From: Owenia fusiformis
Taxonomy: Eukaryota; Annelida; Polychaeta; Sabellida; Oweniidae
Direction of reading: 5' to 3'
Assembly: GCA_903813345.2 (NCBI GenBank)
Contig: CAIIXF020000011.1
Span: 8,528,842 to 8,592,841, forward strand
Length of the DNA stretch: 64,000 bases
The notes under the pieces were generated by a model. It made no database searches, was not told the DNA's origin, and saw only the letters and a list, made by a program, of their open reading frames with translations. Below are positions 1 to 13,422 of the stretch, one piece after another. The number at the start of each line of letters is the position of its first letter. Within the stretch, counting starts at the first letter, position 1. The translations under genes were made by a program, and so were the position numbers.

Positions 1-3000
1 TTTTGGAGTATGCTCTTGAATGGATTTAATGAATGATGTTCCCGTTCGTGATATATTTTATATCTAATTCGTCTTAAATCTATGATGCAGTTTGTGCTCT
101 GGAGGAAATGTCAATTTTTCGGACCAGTCGTACGTAACGCTGGTGGCAGCATGATATTTGTTATTTAGTGAGATGTTTCAAGATACATTTTTACATTTTC
201 CCTACCGAGGACTTGTTGATTAGTCATTCTATTCATGAGATATTGAGTATGTAATTTGTCATACAAGTCTGATTTACTTTGGGCTATGTACGGAATGTCA
301 ATTTTCGGACCAGCTGTACATCGCACTGGTAGCAGTGACTAGTTTGATATATTGTGAGACGTTTATGTATATATTTTTACGTTTGCCAAAGGAGGGATGT
401 ATCGATTGACTTCCCTGTTAGGGGGATATATAATATCCAATTCGTCTTAAATCGCTTATGCAATTTGCGCTCTTGACGAAATGTCAATTTTCCGAAGAGT
501 CGTACGTCACACTGGTACATGCCAGTCCTTTGCAATTTTGTGAGACGTTTAAGTATATTTTTTGGAGTATGCTCTTGAATGGATTTAATGAATGATGTTC
601 CCGTTCGTGATATATTTTATATCTAATTCCTCTTAAATCTATGATGCAGTTTGTGCTCTGGAGGAAATGTCAATTTTCGGACCAGTCGTACGTAACGCTG
701 GTGACAGCATGATATTTGTAATTTAGTGAGATATTTCAGGATACATCTTGACATTTTCCCTACCGAGGACGTGTTGATTGATCATACTATTCATGAGATA
801 TTGAGTATCTAATTTGTCATACAAGTCTGATTTACATTGGCCTATGTACGGAATGTCAATTTTCGGACCAGCTGTACATCGCACTGGTAGCAGTGACTAG
901 TTTGATATATAGTGAGACGTTTATGTATATATTTTTACGTTGGCCAAAGGAGGGATGTTTCGATTGACTTCTCTGTTAGAGGGATATATAATATCCAATT
1001 CGTCTTAAATCGCTTATGCAATTTGCGCTCTTGACGAAATGTCAATTTTCCGAAGAGTCGTACGTCACACTGGTACATGCCAGTCCTTTGCAATTTTATG
1101 AGACGTTTAAGTATATATTTTAGAGTATGCTCTTGAATGGATTTAATGAATGATTTTCCCGTTCGTGATGTATTTTTTTATCTAATTCGTCTTAAATCTA
1201 TGCTGCAGTTTGTGCTCTGGAGGAAATGTCAATTTTCGGACCAGTCGTACGTAACGCCGGTGACAGCATGATATTTGTTATTTAGTGAGATGTTTTAGGA
1301 TACATTTTGACATTTGCCCTATCGAGGACCTATTGATTGGTCATACTATTCATGAAATATTGAGTATCTAATTTGTCATACAAGTCTGATTTACTTTGGG
1401 CTATGTACGGAATGTCAATTTTCGGACCAGCTGTACATCGCACTGGTAGAAACGATTAGTTTGATATATTGTGAGACGTTTATGTATATGTTTTTACGTT
1501 TGCCAAAGGAGGGATGTATCGATTGACTTCTCTGTTAGGGGGATATATAATATCCAATTCGTATCAAATCGCTTATGCAATTTGCGCTCTTGACGAAATG
1601 TCAATTTTTCGACTAGTCGTACGTCACACTGGTACATGCCAGTCCTTTGCAATTTTGTGAGACGTTTAAGTATATTTTTTGGAGTATGCTCTTGAATGGA
1701 TTTAACGAATGATGTTCCCGTTCGTGATATATTTTATATCTAATTCGTCTTAAATCTATGATGCTGTTTGTGCTCTGGAGGAAATGTCAATTTTTCGGAC
1801 CAGTCGTACGTAACGCTGGTGGCAGCATGATAATTGTTATTTAGTGAGATGTTTCAAGATACATTTTTACATTTTCCCTACCGAGGACTTGTTGATTGGT
1901 CATTCTATTCATGAGATATTGAGTATGTAATTTGTCATACAAGTCTGATTTACTTTGGGCTATGTACGGAATGTCAATTTTCGGACCAGCTGTACATCGC
2001 ACTGGTAGCAGTGACTAGTTTGATATATTGTGAGACGTTTATGTATATATTTTTACGTTGGCCAAAGGAGGGATGTTTCGATTGACTTCTCTGTTAGAGG
2101 GATATATAATATCCAATTCGTCTTAAATCGCTTATGCAATTTGCGCTCTTGACGAAATGTCAATTTTCCGAAGAGTCGTACGTCACACTGGTACATGCCA
2201 GTCCTTTGCAATTTTGTGAGACGTTTAAGTATATATCTTGGAGTATGCTCTTGAATGGATTTAATGAATGATGTTCCCGTTCATGATATATTTTATATCT
2301 AATTCATCTTCAATCTATGATGCAGTTTGTGCTCTGGAGGAAATGTCAATTTTCGGACCAGTCGTACGTAACGCTGGTGACAGCATGATATTTGTTATTT
2401 AGTGAGATGTTTCAGGATACATTTTGACATTTGCCCTACCGAGGACAAGTTGATTGGTCATACTATTCATGAGATATTGAGTATCTAATTTGTCATACAA
2501 GTCTGATTTACTTTGGGCTATGTACGGAATGTCAATTTTCGGACCAGCTGTACATCGCACTGGTAGCAGTGACTAGTTTGCTATATTGTGAGACGTTAAT
2601 GTATATATTTTTACGTTTGCCAAGGGAGGGATGTATCGATTGACTTCTCTGTTAGGGGGATATATAATATCCAATTCGTCTTAAATCGCTTATGCAATTT
2701 GCGCTCTTGACGAAATGTCAATTTTCCGACTAGTCGTACGTCACACTGGTACATGCCAGTCCTTTGAAATTTTGTGAGACGTTTAAGTATATATTTTGGA
2801 GTATGCTCTTGAATGGATTTAATGAATGATGTTCCCGTTCGTGATATATTTTATATCTAATTCGTCTTAAATCTATGATGCAGTTTGTGCTCTGGAGGAA
2901 ATGTCAATTTTTCGGACCAGTCGTACGTAACGCTGGTGGCAGCATGATATTTGTTATTTAGTGAGATGTTTCAAGATACATTTTTACATTTTCCCTACCG

Positions 3001-6000
3001 AGGACTTGTTGATTAGTCATTCTATTCATGAGATATTGAGTATGTAATTTGTCATACAAGTCTGATTTACTTTGGGCTATGTACGGAATGTCAATTTTCG
3101 GACCAGCTGTACATCGCACTGGTAGCAGTGACTAGTTTGATATATTGTGAGACGTTTATGTATATATTTTTACGTTTGCCAAAGGAGGGATGTATCGATT
3201 GACTTCCCTGTTAGGGGGATATATAATATCCAATTCGTCTTAAATCGCTTATGCAATTTGCGCTCTTGACGAAATGTCAATTTTCCGAAGAGTCGTACGT
3301 CACACTGGTACATGCCAGTCCTTTGCAATTTTGTGAGACGTTTAAGTATATTTTTTTGGAGTATGCTCTTGAATGGATTTAATGAATGATGTTCCCGTTC
3401 GTGATATATTTTATATCTAATTCCTCTTAAATCTATGATGCAGTTTGTGCTCTGGAGGAAATGTCAATTTTCGGACCAGTCGTACGTAACGCTGGTGACA
3501 GCATGATATTTGTAATTTAGTGAGATATTTCAGGATACATCTTGACATTTTCCCTACCGAGGACGTGTTGATTGATCATACTATTCATGAGATATTGAGT
3601 ATCTAATTTGTCATACAAGTCTGATTTACATTGGCCTATGTACGGAATGTCAATTTTCGGACCAGCTGTACATCGCACTGGTAGCAGTGACTATTTTGAT
3701 ATATTGTGAGACGTTTATGTATATATTTTTACGTTTGCCAAAGGAGGGATGTATCGATTGACTTCTCTGTTAGGGGGATATATAATATCCAATTTGTCTT
3801 AAATCGCTTATGCAATTTGCGCTCTTGACGAAATGTAAATTTTCCGAAGAGTCGTACGTCACACTGGTACATGCCAGTCCTTTGCAATTTTGTGAGACGT
3901 TTAAGTATATATCTTGGAGTATGCTCTTGAATGGATTTAAGGAATGATGTTCCCGTTCGTGATATATTTTATATCTAATCCGTCTTAAATCTATGATGCA
4001 GTTTGTGCTCTGGAGGAAATGTCAATTTTCGGACCAGTCGTACGTAACGCTGGTGGCAGCATGATTTTTGTTATTTAGTGAGATGTTTCAGGATACATTT
4101 TTACATTTGCCCTACCTAGGACTTGTTGATTGGTCATACTATTCATGGGATATTGAGTATCTAATTTGTCATACAAGTCTGATTTACTTTGGGCTATGTA
4201 CGGAATGTCAATTTTCGGACCAGCTGTACATCGCGCTGTTAGCAGCAACTAGTTTGATATATTGTAAAACTTTTATGTATATATTTTTACGTTTGCTAAA
4301 GGAGGGATGTTTCGATTGACTTCTCTGTTAGATAATATCCAATTCGTCTTAAATCGCTTATGCAATTTGAAATGTCAATTTTCCGACCAGTCGTACGTCA
4401 CACTGGTACATGCCAGCCCTTTGCAATTTTGTGAGAAGTTTAAGTATATACTTTTGAGTATGCTCTTGAATGGATTTAATGAATGATGTTCCCGTTCGTG
4501 ATATATTTTATATCTAATTCGTCTTAAATCTATGCTGCAGTTTGTGCTCTGGAGGAAATGTCAATTTTCGGACCAGTCGTATGCAACGCTGGTGACAGCA
4601 TGATATTTGTTATTTAGTGAAATGTTTAAGGATACATTTTGACATTTGCCCTACCGAGGACCTATTGATTGGTCATACTATTCATGAGATATTGAGTATC
4701 TAATTTGTCATACAAGTCTGATTTACTTTGGGCTAAGTACGGAATGTGAATTTTCGGACCAGCTGTACATCGCACTGGTAGAAACGACTAGTTTGATATG
4801 TTGTGAGACGTTTATGTATATATTTTTACGTTTGCCAAAGGAGGGATGTATCGATTGACTTCTGTGTTAGGCGGATATATTATATCCAATTCGTCTTAAA
4901 TCGCTTATGCAATTTGCGCTATTAACGAAATGTCAATTTTCCGACCAGTCGTACGTCACACTGGTACATGCCAGTCCTTTGCAATTTTTGAGACGTGTAA
5001 GTATATATATTTTTAGTATGCTCTTGAATGGATTTAATGAATGATGTTCCCGATCGTGATATATTTTATATCTATTTCGTCTTAAATCTATGATGCAGTT
5101 TGTGCTCTGGAGGAAATGTCAATTTTCGGACCAGTCGTACGTAACGCTGGTGGCAGCATGATATTTGTTATTTACTGAGATGTTTCAGGATACATTTTGA
5201 CATTTGCCCTACCTAGGACTTGTTGATTGGACATACTATTCATGAGATATTGAGTATCTAAGTTGTCATACAAATCTGATTTACTTTGGGCTATGAACGG
5301 AATGTCAATTTTCGGACCAGCTGCACATCACACTGTTAGCAGCGACTAGTTTGATATATAGTGAGACGTTTATGTATATATTTTTACGTTGGCCAAAGGA
5401 GGGATGTTTCGAATGACTTCTCTGTTAGAGGGATATATAATATCCATTTCGTCTTAAATCGCTTATGCAATTTGCGCTCTTGACGAAATGTCAATTTTCC
5501 GACCAGTCGTACGTCACACTGGTACATGCCAGTCCTTTGCAATTTTGTGAGACGTTTAAGTATATATTTTGGAGTATGCTCTTGAATGGATTTAATGAAT
5601 GATCTTCCCGTTCGTGATATATTTTATATCTAATTCGTCTTAAATCTATGATGCAGTTTGTGCTCTGGAGGAAATGTCAATTTCCAGACCAGTCGTACGT
5701 AAAACTGGTGACAGCATGATATTTGTTATTTAGTGAGATGTTTCAGGATACATTTTGATTTTTTCCCTACCGAGGACGTGTTGATTGGTCATACTATTCA
5801 TGAGATATTGAGTATCTAATTTGTCATACAAGTCTGATTTACTTTGGGCTATGTACGGAATGTCAATTTTCGGACCAGCTGTTCATCGCACTGGTAGCAG
5901 CGACAAGTTTGCTATATTGTGAGACGTTATTGTATATATTTTTACGTTTGCCAAGGGAGGCATGTATCGATTGACTTCTCTGTTATGGGGATATATAATA

Positions 6001-9000
6001 TCAAATTCGTCTTAAATCGCGTATGCAATTTGCGCTCTTGACAAAATGTCAATTTCCCGACCAGTCGTACGTCACACTGGTACATGCCAGTCCTTTGCAA
6101 TTTTGTGAGACGTTTAAGTATATATCTTGGAGTATGCTCTTGAATGGATTTAATGAATGATGTTCCCGTTCGTGATATATTTTATATCTAATTCGTCTTA
6201 TATCGATGATGCAGTTTGTGCTCTGGAGGAAATGTCAATTTTCGGACCAGTCGTACGTAACGCTGGTGACAGCATGATATTTGTTATTTAGTGAGATGTT
6301 TCAGGATACATTTTGACATTTGCCCTACCGAGGACGTGTTGATTGGTTATACTATTCATGAGATATTGAGTATCTAATTTGTCATACAAGTCTGATTTAC
6401 TTTGGGCTATGTACGGAATGTCAATTTTCGGACCAGCTGTACATCGCACTGGTAGCAGTGACTAGCTTGCTATATTGTTAGACGTTAATGTATTTATTTT
6501 TTACGTTTGCCAAGGGAGGGATGTATCGATTGACTTCTTTGTTAGGGGGATATATAATATCCAATTCGTCTTAAATCGCTTATGCAATTTGCGCTCTTGA
6601 CGAAATGTCAATTTTCCGACTAGTCGTACGTCACACTGGTAGATGCCAGTCCTTTGCAATTTTGTGAGACGTTTAAGTATATATCTTGGAGTACGCTCTT
6701 GAATGGATTTAATGAATGATGTTCCTGTTCGTGATATATTTTATATCCAATTCGTTTTAAATCTATGATGCAGTTTGTGCTCTGGAGGAAATGTCAATTT
6801 TTCGGACCAGTCGAACGTAACGCTGGTGGCAGCATGATATTTGTTATTTAGTGAGATGTTTCAGGATACATTTTTACATTTTCCTTACCGAGGACTTGTT
6901 GATTGGTCATACTATTCATGAGATATTGAGTATCTAATTTGTCATACAAGTCTGATTTACTTTGGGCTATGTACGGAATGTCAATTTTCGGACCAGCTGT
7001 ACATCGCACTGGTAGCACTGGTAGCAGCGACTATTTTGATATATTGTGAGACGTTTATGTATATATTTTTACGTTTGCCAAAGGAGGGATGTATCGATTG
7101 ACTTCTCTGTTAGGGGGATATATAATATCCAATTCGTATCAAATCGCTTATGCAATTTGCGCTCTTGACGAAATGTCAATTTTCCGACCAGTCGTACGTC
7201 ACACTGGTACATGCTAGTCCTTTGTAATTTTGTGAGACGTTTAAGTATATATTTTGGAGTATGCTCTTGAATGGATTTAATGAATGATGTTCCCGTTCGT
7301 GATATATTTTATATCTAATTAGTCTTAAATCTATGATGCAGTTTGTGCTCTGGAGGAAATGTCAATTTTCGGACCAGTCGTACGTAACGCTGGTGGCAGC
7401 ATGATATTTTTTATTTGATGAGATGTTTCAGGATACATTTTTACATTTACCCTACCGAGAACTTGTTGATTGGTCATTCTATTCATGAGATATTGAGTAT
7501 CTAATTTGTCATACAAGTCTGATTTACTTTGGGCTATGTACGAAATGTCAATTTTCTGACCAGCTGTACATCGCACTGGTAGCAGCGACTAGTTTGAAAT
7601 ATTGTGAGACGTTTATGTATATATTTTTACGTTTGCCAAAGGAGGGATGTATCGATTGACTTCTCTGTTAGGGGGATATATAATATCCAATTCGTATTAA
7701 ATCGCTTATGCAATTTGCGCTTTTGACGAAATGTCAATTTTCCGAAGAGTCGTACGTCACACTGGTACATGCCAATCCTTTGCAATTTTGTGAGACGTTT
7801 AAGTATATATTTTTTAGTATGCTCTTGAATGGATTTAATGAATGATGTTCCCGTTCGTGATATATTTTATATCTAATTCGTCTTGAATCTATGATGCAGT
7901 TTGTGCTCTGGAGGAAATGTCAATTTTCGGACCAGTCGTACGTAACGCTGGTGGCAGCATGATATTTGTTATTTAGTGAGATGTTTCAGAATACATTTTG
8001 ACATTTTCCCTACCTAGGACTTGTTGATTGGTCATACTATTCATGAGATATTGAGTATCTAATTAGTCATACAAGTCTGATTTACTTTGGGCTATGTACG
8101 GAATGTCAATTTTCGGACCAGCTGTTCATCGCACTGGTAGCAGCGACGAGTTTGATATATTGTGAGACGTTTATGTATATATTTTTACGTTTGCCAAAGG
8201 AGGGATGTATCGATTGACTTCTCTGTTAGGGGGATATATAATATCCAATTCGTCTTAAATCGCTTCTGCAATTTGCGCTCTTGATGAAATGTCAATTTTC
8301 CGAAGAGTCGTACGTCACACTGGTACATGCCAGTCCTTTGCAATTTCGTGAGACGTTTAAGTATATATTTTGGAGTATGCTCTTGAATGGATTTAATGAA
8401 TGATGTTCCCGTTCGTGATATAATTTATATCTAATTCGTCTTAAATCTATGATGCAGTTTGTGCTCTGGAGGAAATGTCAATTGTCGGACCAGTCGTACG
8501 TCACGCTGGTGACAGCATGATATTTGTTATTTAGTGAGATGTTTCAGGATACATTTTTACATTTGCCCTACCGAGGACTTGTTGATTGGCCATTCTATTC
8601 ATGAGATATTGAGTATCTAATTTGTCATACAAGTCTGATTTGCTTTTGGCTATGTACGAAATGTCAATTTTCTGACCAGCTGTACATCACACTGGTAGCA
8701 GTGACTAGTTTGCTTTATTGTGAGACGTTAATGTTTATATTTTTACGTTTGCCAAGGAAGGAATGTATCGATTGACTTCTCGGTTGGGGGGATATATAAT
8801 ATCCAATTCGTCTCAAATCGCTTATGCAATTTGCGCTCTTGACGAAATGTCAATTTTCAGACCAGTCGTACGTCACACTGGTACATGCCAGTCCTTTGCA
8901 ATTTTGTGAGACATTTAAGTATATATCTTGGAGTATGCTCTTGAATGGATTTAATGAATGATGTTCCCGTTCGTGATATATTTTATATCTAATTCGTCTT

Positions 9001-9296
9001 AAATCTATTAAGCAGTTTGTGCTCTGGAGGAAATGTCTATTTTCGGACCAGTCGTACGTAATGCTGGTGGCATCATGATATTTGTTGACCAGCTGTACAT
9101 CGCACTGGTAGCAGCGACTAGTTTGATATATTGTGAGACGTTTATGTATATATTTTTACGTTTGCCAAAGGAGGGATGTATCGATTTACTTCCCTGTTAG
9201 GGGGATATATAATATCCAATTCGTCTTAAATCGCTTATGCAATTTGCGCTCTTGACGAAATGTCAATTTCCCGACCAGTCGTACGTCACACTGGTT
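1..9296. repeat. Higher-order satellite array, block 1 (about 559-bp unit made of three ~186-bp monomers)
   Basis: The phrase GGAGTATGCTCTTGAATGG recurs about every 559 bp (near 5, 561, 1121, 1680, 2240, 2797, 3358, 3917 and on). Within each unit the box AATGTCAATTTT recurs about every 186 bp (near 107, 293, 481, 667) with three distinct continuations. Class A follows TGTGCTCTGGAGG and reads GTCGTACGTAACGCTGGT; class B reads CAGCTGTACATCGCACTGG; class C reads GTCGTACGTCACACTGGTAC. The array is therefore a three-monomer higher-order repeat. Rare variants repeat at 2,793-bp spacing (GATTAGTCAT at 218 and 3,011), so about five units form a longer block. A deletion of about 157 bp near 9,086 joins A directly to B. 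Open frames inside are short, overlap stops in sister copies and are not coding. No gene is seen. Confidence 0.95.
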
Positions 9297-9460
9297 TATT
9301 TATTTATTTCTGTTTATTTTATCCACCAATAATGATGTGTATACATATAATTTATAATAAAATCATAGAAAATAAAACTAAGCTATACAGGTTAAGTAGG
9401 GGAAAACACATTCAATTATAATATCACCAATTGGTGATTACCGCTTAAGCCTTATAGTTA

Positions 9461-11374
9461 CTATGTAAAATACCTGTTTTTAGGCCTATTTAGATACATT
9501 TTATATACAGATTTACATATAATATCATATTCTACATCACAAAGTATCGAATCCGCGCCAAATATAATTGGCAACAATACACTACTAGGGGGGAGGGGTT
9601 GATTCGGAAATAACTTTTTACAGATATTTAATATTTCTATGCGCTCATTAACATGTCCTGAACAATCAAGAATTAAATGCTGTAACGTTTCTGGAGCCAA
9701 TTTGCATACCATGCATAGATCTGATTCCAGACCACCCGACCACCTTTTAACATTTGTCATAAGAGCTCCACCTCCAGTTAACAATATTACCATTAATCTG
9801 CAGTTCCGGAGAGTCCCTGGATCCTTTTTTGCCAATTGCCACCAAATAAGTGGTTTAATGAATTGATGCACTGTTTTAAATAATGTGAGGTTTTCATAAG
9901 CTAAGCAGTTCAGTGACCATTTGCTGGTTTCAAATTCTTCTATCGCAAATTTTACTTGTCGTTTCCAGCTGGATTTACTCACACTTTCCCCATTTAGGAT
10001 TCCATATATTGCCTCATCTAATCTATAAGCTTTTGCTACTTTTAGACAATCGCCTAACGGTGAAAGGCTATGGAGAGTAAAGTATTGTGCAAATATAAGT
10101 CTTATTACAGTTATTTTCTTGTAGACATTAGACATAGGTAATGTTAATAGTTGCCACAGGAGCATCAACTTGCTAATTATCACTTTAGCAGGTAAGGACT
10201 GCCATCCAATGGAGGATGTGCAGGCTGGTGTCGGTGTATTATCAGGCAATCCTTGCAGTCGCTTCGAGATAGATCTGTGCCCTGCTTTAAGTTTTGTTAA
10301 GTCAGACTCACTCAACGATAAAAGTTCAAACCCATAGGTCATTGACGGAACACATATGGACCAATATAGTCTAGAAGCAGTGAGTGGATTGGTAGGGTTG
10401 TTACACGATGATGTTACTCCAATATATGCTGCCATTGTCCGTCTGCCTTTTGAAATCGCACCATCAATGAATTCTGGGCTCGGCTTGTGACATAACGGTA
10501 AACCAACGTGTTGAAGCGAGTCCAGAACCTCAATCTGTTTTCCTCCAAGTGTGAGAAATGGTTTGGGTGCGTTTCTATGGTTACTGAATATTAACGACTT
10601 ACATTTGTCAGGGTGGAATTGGAAACGCCACTTAACACTATAATCATATATAATATCCAGGATACGTTGCATTGAAGTTGCATGATATGCTATAAGTATA
10701 GTATCATCAGCGTATGTGGGGCAAGTTGTTTGAACACAACTGACGGTACATCCTATCTTACTATTCTCAATCTGATTAAGTAAATCGTTCGTATATCTTG
10801 CGTAGTAATTCATAGATGAGATTCCTCCCTGGTGGACCCCCTTTCCTACAGTGAACGGATCTGAAAGTGGGGCTTCACGAGACACTTTAACAGCACATTC
10901 GTATCCATCATATGCCATTTTGATAAGTCGCCACAGTTTTCCGTTGATGCCTTGTTGGTATAGCTTATACATGAGGCCATTGTGCCAAACACTGTCGAAT
11001 GCCTTCCTGATGTCTAATGACGTCACTATGACGTCATTACCCTGTTCGAGTCCATGAGCAATAGTCTCTCGTGTAAGCAATGACGTATGGAGGCTTGAGC
11101 ATTTCTCAAGTCCTACTCCTTGCATTGGTGACCTTTTCTCAAGCAGAGGGCAGTTTTCACTTCTCATCAGCATTAAACGATCTAACATCTTCATCTTGTA
11201 TGTTGTCATTAAGGTGATTCCACGATGATGGTCTTTGTTAAGCTGATCTTTATTACCACCTTTAAAGATTGGTAACAGTACGCCAAGTTTAAAACTCGCG
11301 GGAATTAACTCTGCATCAATCACTATGTTAAATAGCCTTACACGATGTCCGATTTGGTGCTCTGATCTGGCCAC
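9461..11374 (-). CDS. LINE reverse transcriptase, 5'-incomplete, C-terminal Cys/His motif
   Basis: This 637-codon frame encodes the reverse transcriptase of a non-LTR retrotransposon, the enzyme that copies element RNA at a nicked chromosomal target. Fingers motifs lie at residues 29-66 (FKLGVLLPIFKGGNKD, then RGITLMTTYK). Motif A is SLDIRKAFDSVWH near residue 121, motif B GVHQGGISS near 179-187, and the catalytic YADD at 221-224. Near the C-terminus C554-x2-C557-x8-H566-x4-C571 forms the Cys/His motif often found after the RT domain of LINEs. The listed start is a GTG, not a credible eukaryotic start; an in-frame TGA lies at 11,387-11,389 and no endonuclease domain is upstream. The frame is otherwise uninterrupted, implying a fairly young copy. 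The clade (CR1, Jockey, RTE-like or other) cannot be fixed by eye. Confidence 0.9.
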   Translation of the reverse strand: MARSEHQIGHRVRLFNIVIDAELIPASFKLGVLLPIFKGGNKDQLNKDHHRGITLMTTYKMKMLDRLMLMRSENCPLLEKRSPMQGVGLEKCSSLHTSLLTRETIAHGLEQGNDVIVTSLDIRKAFDSVWHNGLMYKLYQQGINGKLWRLIKMAYDGYECAVKVSREAPLSDPFTVGKGVHQGGISSMNYYARYTNDLLNQIENSKIGCTVSCVQTTCPTYADDTILIAYHATSMQRILDIIYDYSVKWRFQFHPDKCKSLIFSNHRNAPKPFLTLGGKQIEVLDSLQHVGLPLCHKPSPEFIDGAISKGRRTMAAYIGVTSSCNNPTNPLTASRLYWSICVPSMTYGFELLSLSESDLTKLKAGHRSISKRLQGLPDNTPTPACTSSIGWQSLPAKVIISKLMLLWQLLTLPMSNVYKKITVIRLIFAQYFTLHSLSPLGDCLKVAKAYRLDEAIYGILNGESVSKSSWKRQVKFAIEEFETSKWSLNCLAYENLTLFKTVHQFIKPLIWWQLAKKDPGTLRNCRLMVILLTGGGALMTNVKRWSGGLESDLCMVCKLAPETLQHLILDCSGHVNERIEILNICKKLFPNQPLPPSSVLLPIIFGADSILCDVEYDIICKSVYKMYLNRPKNRYFT

Positions 11375-11389
11375 ATGAAAAGGTTTTCA

Positions 11390-12162
11390 TACTATTTTAT
11401 AGATATCGCTGTAACATATTTTCAAGTATTTAGCCCCCGTAGGAACGGTGATTACTCTGTCATAGAATGACTTCCGTTTGCAAGATTTCTGTACAGAATT
11501 CAACTTTTTTCAAGTTTTTTTGTGCTTTTTACCGTTTTTCCGGGCGTCATTTCGTTCTCAAGTTACATTCTGTGAAAGATATGGTAGAATTACGCGGGTA
11601 ATACGTCGCTTTTATGATGTTCTTTTGAGAAATTTATGGTTTTATTTAAAAAATTAAAATCACAGAAATTGTTTTTGATCTTTGATTCATCAAAAAATCA
11701 ACTTTGTTAATTTATCTCACTTAACAATTTCATGGGAGATCAAGAGTCTAAATATCCCTATCACGCGAGGGCTAAAAAACAAGATGGCGTACTTATTATT
11801 TAATCCCGGGATTTTGTCCCATATGGCCCAGTTTGATTTCCTCATCAGTACAAATGAATTAACACTTACAGTACTGCAGTATAGGCCTAGTTCATGCTCT
11901 AACAAACAGCTGGACTGGATTAAAATCATATTTTCGGCTGTACAGTACAGATTTAAAGATTTGCATGTACATTTCGCCTACGTATTTGTGACGTAGTTTT
12001 CCTCGAATTGGTACAGTTTATTATCACGTGATTATCGATTTTATAAAAACAGCGCTATCTATCAATAACTCCGTGCGTCAAAAGCATAAATTGAAATGGC
12101 CAGCTGGGGCTGCGAAATCTGCCGTCGTGTTAACAGTACGCTTAAAACCGACCTGCCACCTG
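11390..12162. other. Unidentified non-satellite DNA beside the LINE
   Basis: This stretch of about 770 bp lies between the open RT frame and the resumption of satellite. It has no satellite boxes. Overlapping short open frames on both strands (11,682-11,996 plus; 11,717-11,929 minus) show no endonuclease or other recognisable motif. It could be the 5' untranslated part of an internally deleted LINE, or a separate insertion captured with it. Neither is shown by the sequence. Confidence 0.5.
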
Positions 12163-13422
12163 ATACATTTTTACATTTGCCCTACCGAGGACTTGTTGAT
12201 TGGCCATTCTATTCATGAGATATTGAGTATCTAATTTGTCATACAAGTCTGATTTACTTTGGGCTCTGTACGAAATGTCAATTTTCTGACCAGCTGTACA
12301 TCGCACTGGTAGCAGCGACTAGTTTGATATATTGTGAGACGTTTATGTATATATTTTTACGTTTGCCAAAGGAGGGATGTATCGATTGACTTCTCTGTTA
12401 GGAGGATATATAATATCCAATTCGTCTTAAATCGCTTATGCAATTTGCGCTCTTGACGAAATGTCAATTTTCCGACTAGTCCTACGTCACACTGGTACAT
12501 GCCAATCCTTTGCAATTTTGTGAGACGTTTAAGTATATATTTTGGAGTATGCTCTTGAATGGATTTAATGAATGATGTTCCCGTTCGTGATATATTTTAT
12601 GTCTAATTCGTCTTAAATCTATGATGCAGTTTGTGCTCTGGAGGAAATGTCAATTTTCGGACCAGTCGTACGTAACGCTGGTGGCAGCATGATATTTGTT
12701 ATTTAGTGAGATGTTTCAGGATACATTTTTACATTTGCGCTACCGAGGACTTGTTGATTTGTCATTCTATTCATGAGATATTGAGTATCTAATTCGTCAT
12801 ACAAGACTGATTTACTTTGGGCTATGTACGGAATGTCAATTTTCGGACCAGCTGTACATCGCACCGGTAGCAGAGACTAGTTTGATATATTGTGAGACGT
12901 TTAAGTATATATTTTTACGTTTGCCAAAGGAGGGATGTATCGATTGACTTCTCTGTTAGGGGGCTATATAATATCCAATTCGTATTAAATCGCTTATGCA
13001 ATTTGCGCTCTTGACGAAATGTCAATTTTCCGACCAGTCGTACGTCACACTGGTACATGCCAGTCATTTGCAATTTTTGTGAGACGTTTAAGTATATATT
13101 TTGGAGTATACTCTTGAATGGATTTTATGAATGATGTTCCCGTTCGTGATATATTGTATATCTAATTTGTCTTAAATCTATGATGCAGTTTGTGCTCTAT
13201 AGGAAATGTCAATTTTCGGACCAGACGTACGTGATGCTGGTGACAGCATGATATTTGTTATTTCGTGAGATGTTTCAGGATTCATTTTTACATTTGCCCT
13301 ACCGAGGACTTGTTGATTGGTCATTCTATTCATAGGATTTTGAGTATATAATTTGTCATACAAGTCTGATTTACTTTGGGCTACCGAGCGACTAGTTTGA
13401 TATATTGTGAGACGTTTATGTA
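12163..13422. repeat. Satellite array, block 2
   Basis: A-B-C monomers continue after the LINE insertion. From about 12,880 this block is closely related to a block starting near 24,510: both share a class C unit reading GGGGGCTATATAATATCC and the A-class variant TGCTCTATAGG or TGCTCTATAAG. The last B monomer has lost about 41 bp (GGGCTACCGAGCGACTAG near 13,378) relative to the sister block. No gene is seen. Confidence 0.95.

Larger units (their letters stand above)
9297..12162 (-). mobile_element. LINE (non-LTR retrotransposon) fragment plus unidentified DNA, inserted in the satellite
   Basis: Satellite stops at a class C monomer (CGTCACACTGGT, ending at 9,296) and resumes at GATACATTTTTACATTTG near 12,163 in a class A monomer. 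The two edges are not the same satellite position (about 240 bp of the expected phase is missing), so the insertion was not a simple clean event or was followed by deletion. On the minus strand the element ends in an AAATAAATAAA-like tail at 9,297-9,310, as expected for a LINE 3' end. It encodes reverse transcriptase but no recognisable endonuclease, so it is incomplete at the 5' side. No target-site duplication could be found. Confidence 0.85.

Noticed and set aside
4068-4319. Open frame of 83 codons, with near-identical frames at 33,267 and 38,711
   Set aside because: They are chance openings across B and C satellite monomers. Sister units carry TGA or TAG in the same frame and differences do not favour silent positions.
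7331-7576. Minus-strand open frames in satellite (also 13,178-13,363, 25,106-25,309 and 39,207-39,476)
   Set aside because: Same repeat read backwards; broken in neighbouring units and without any motif.
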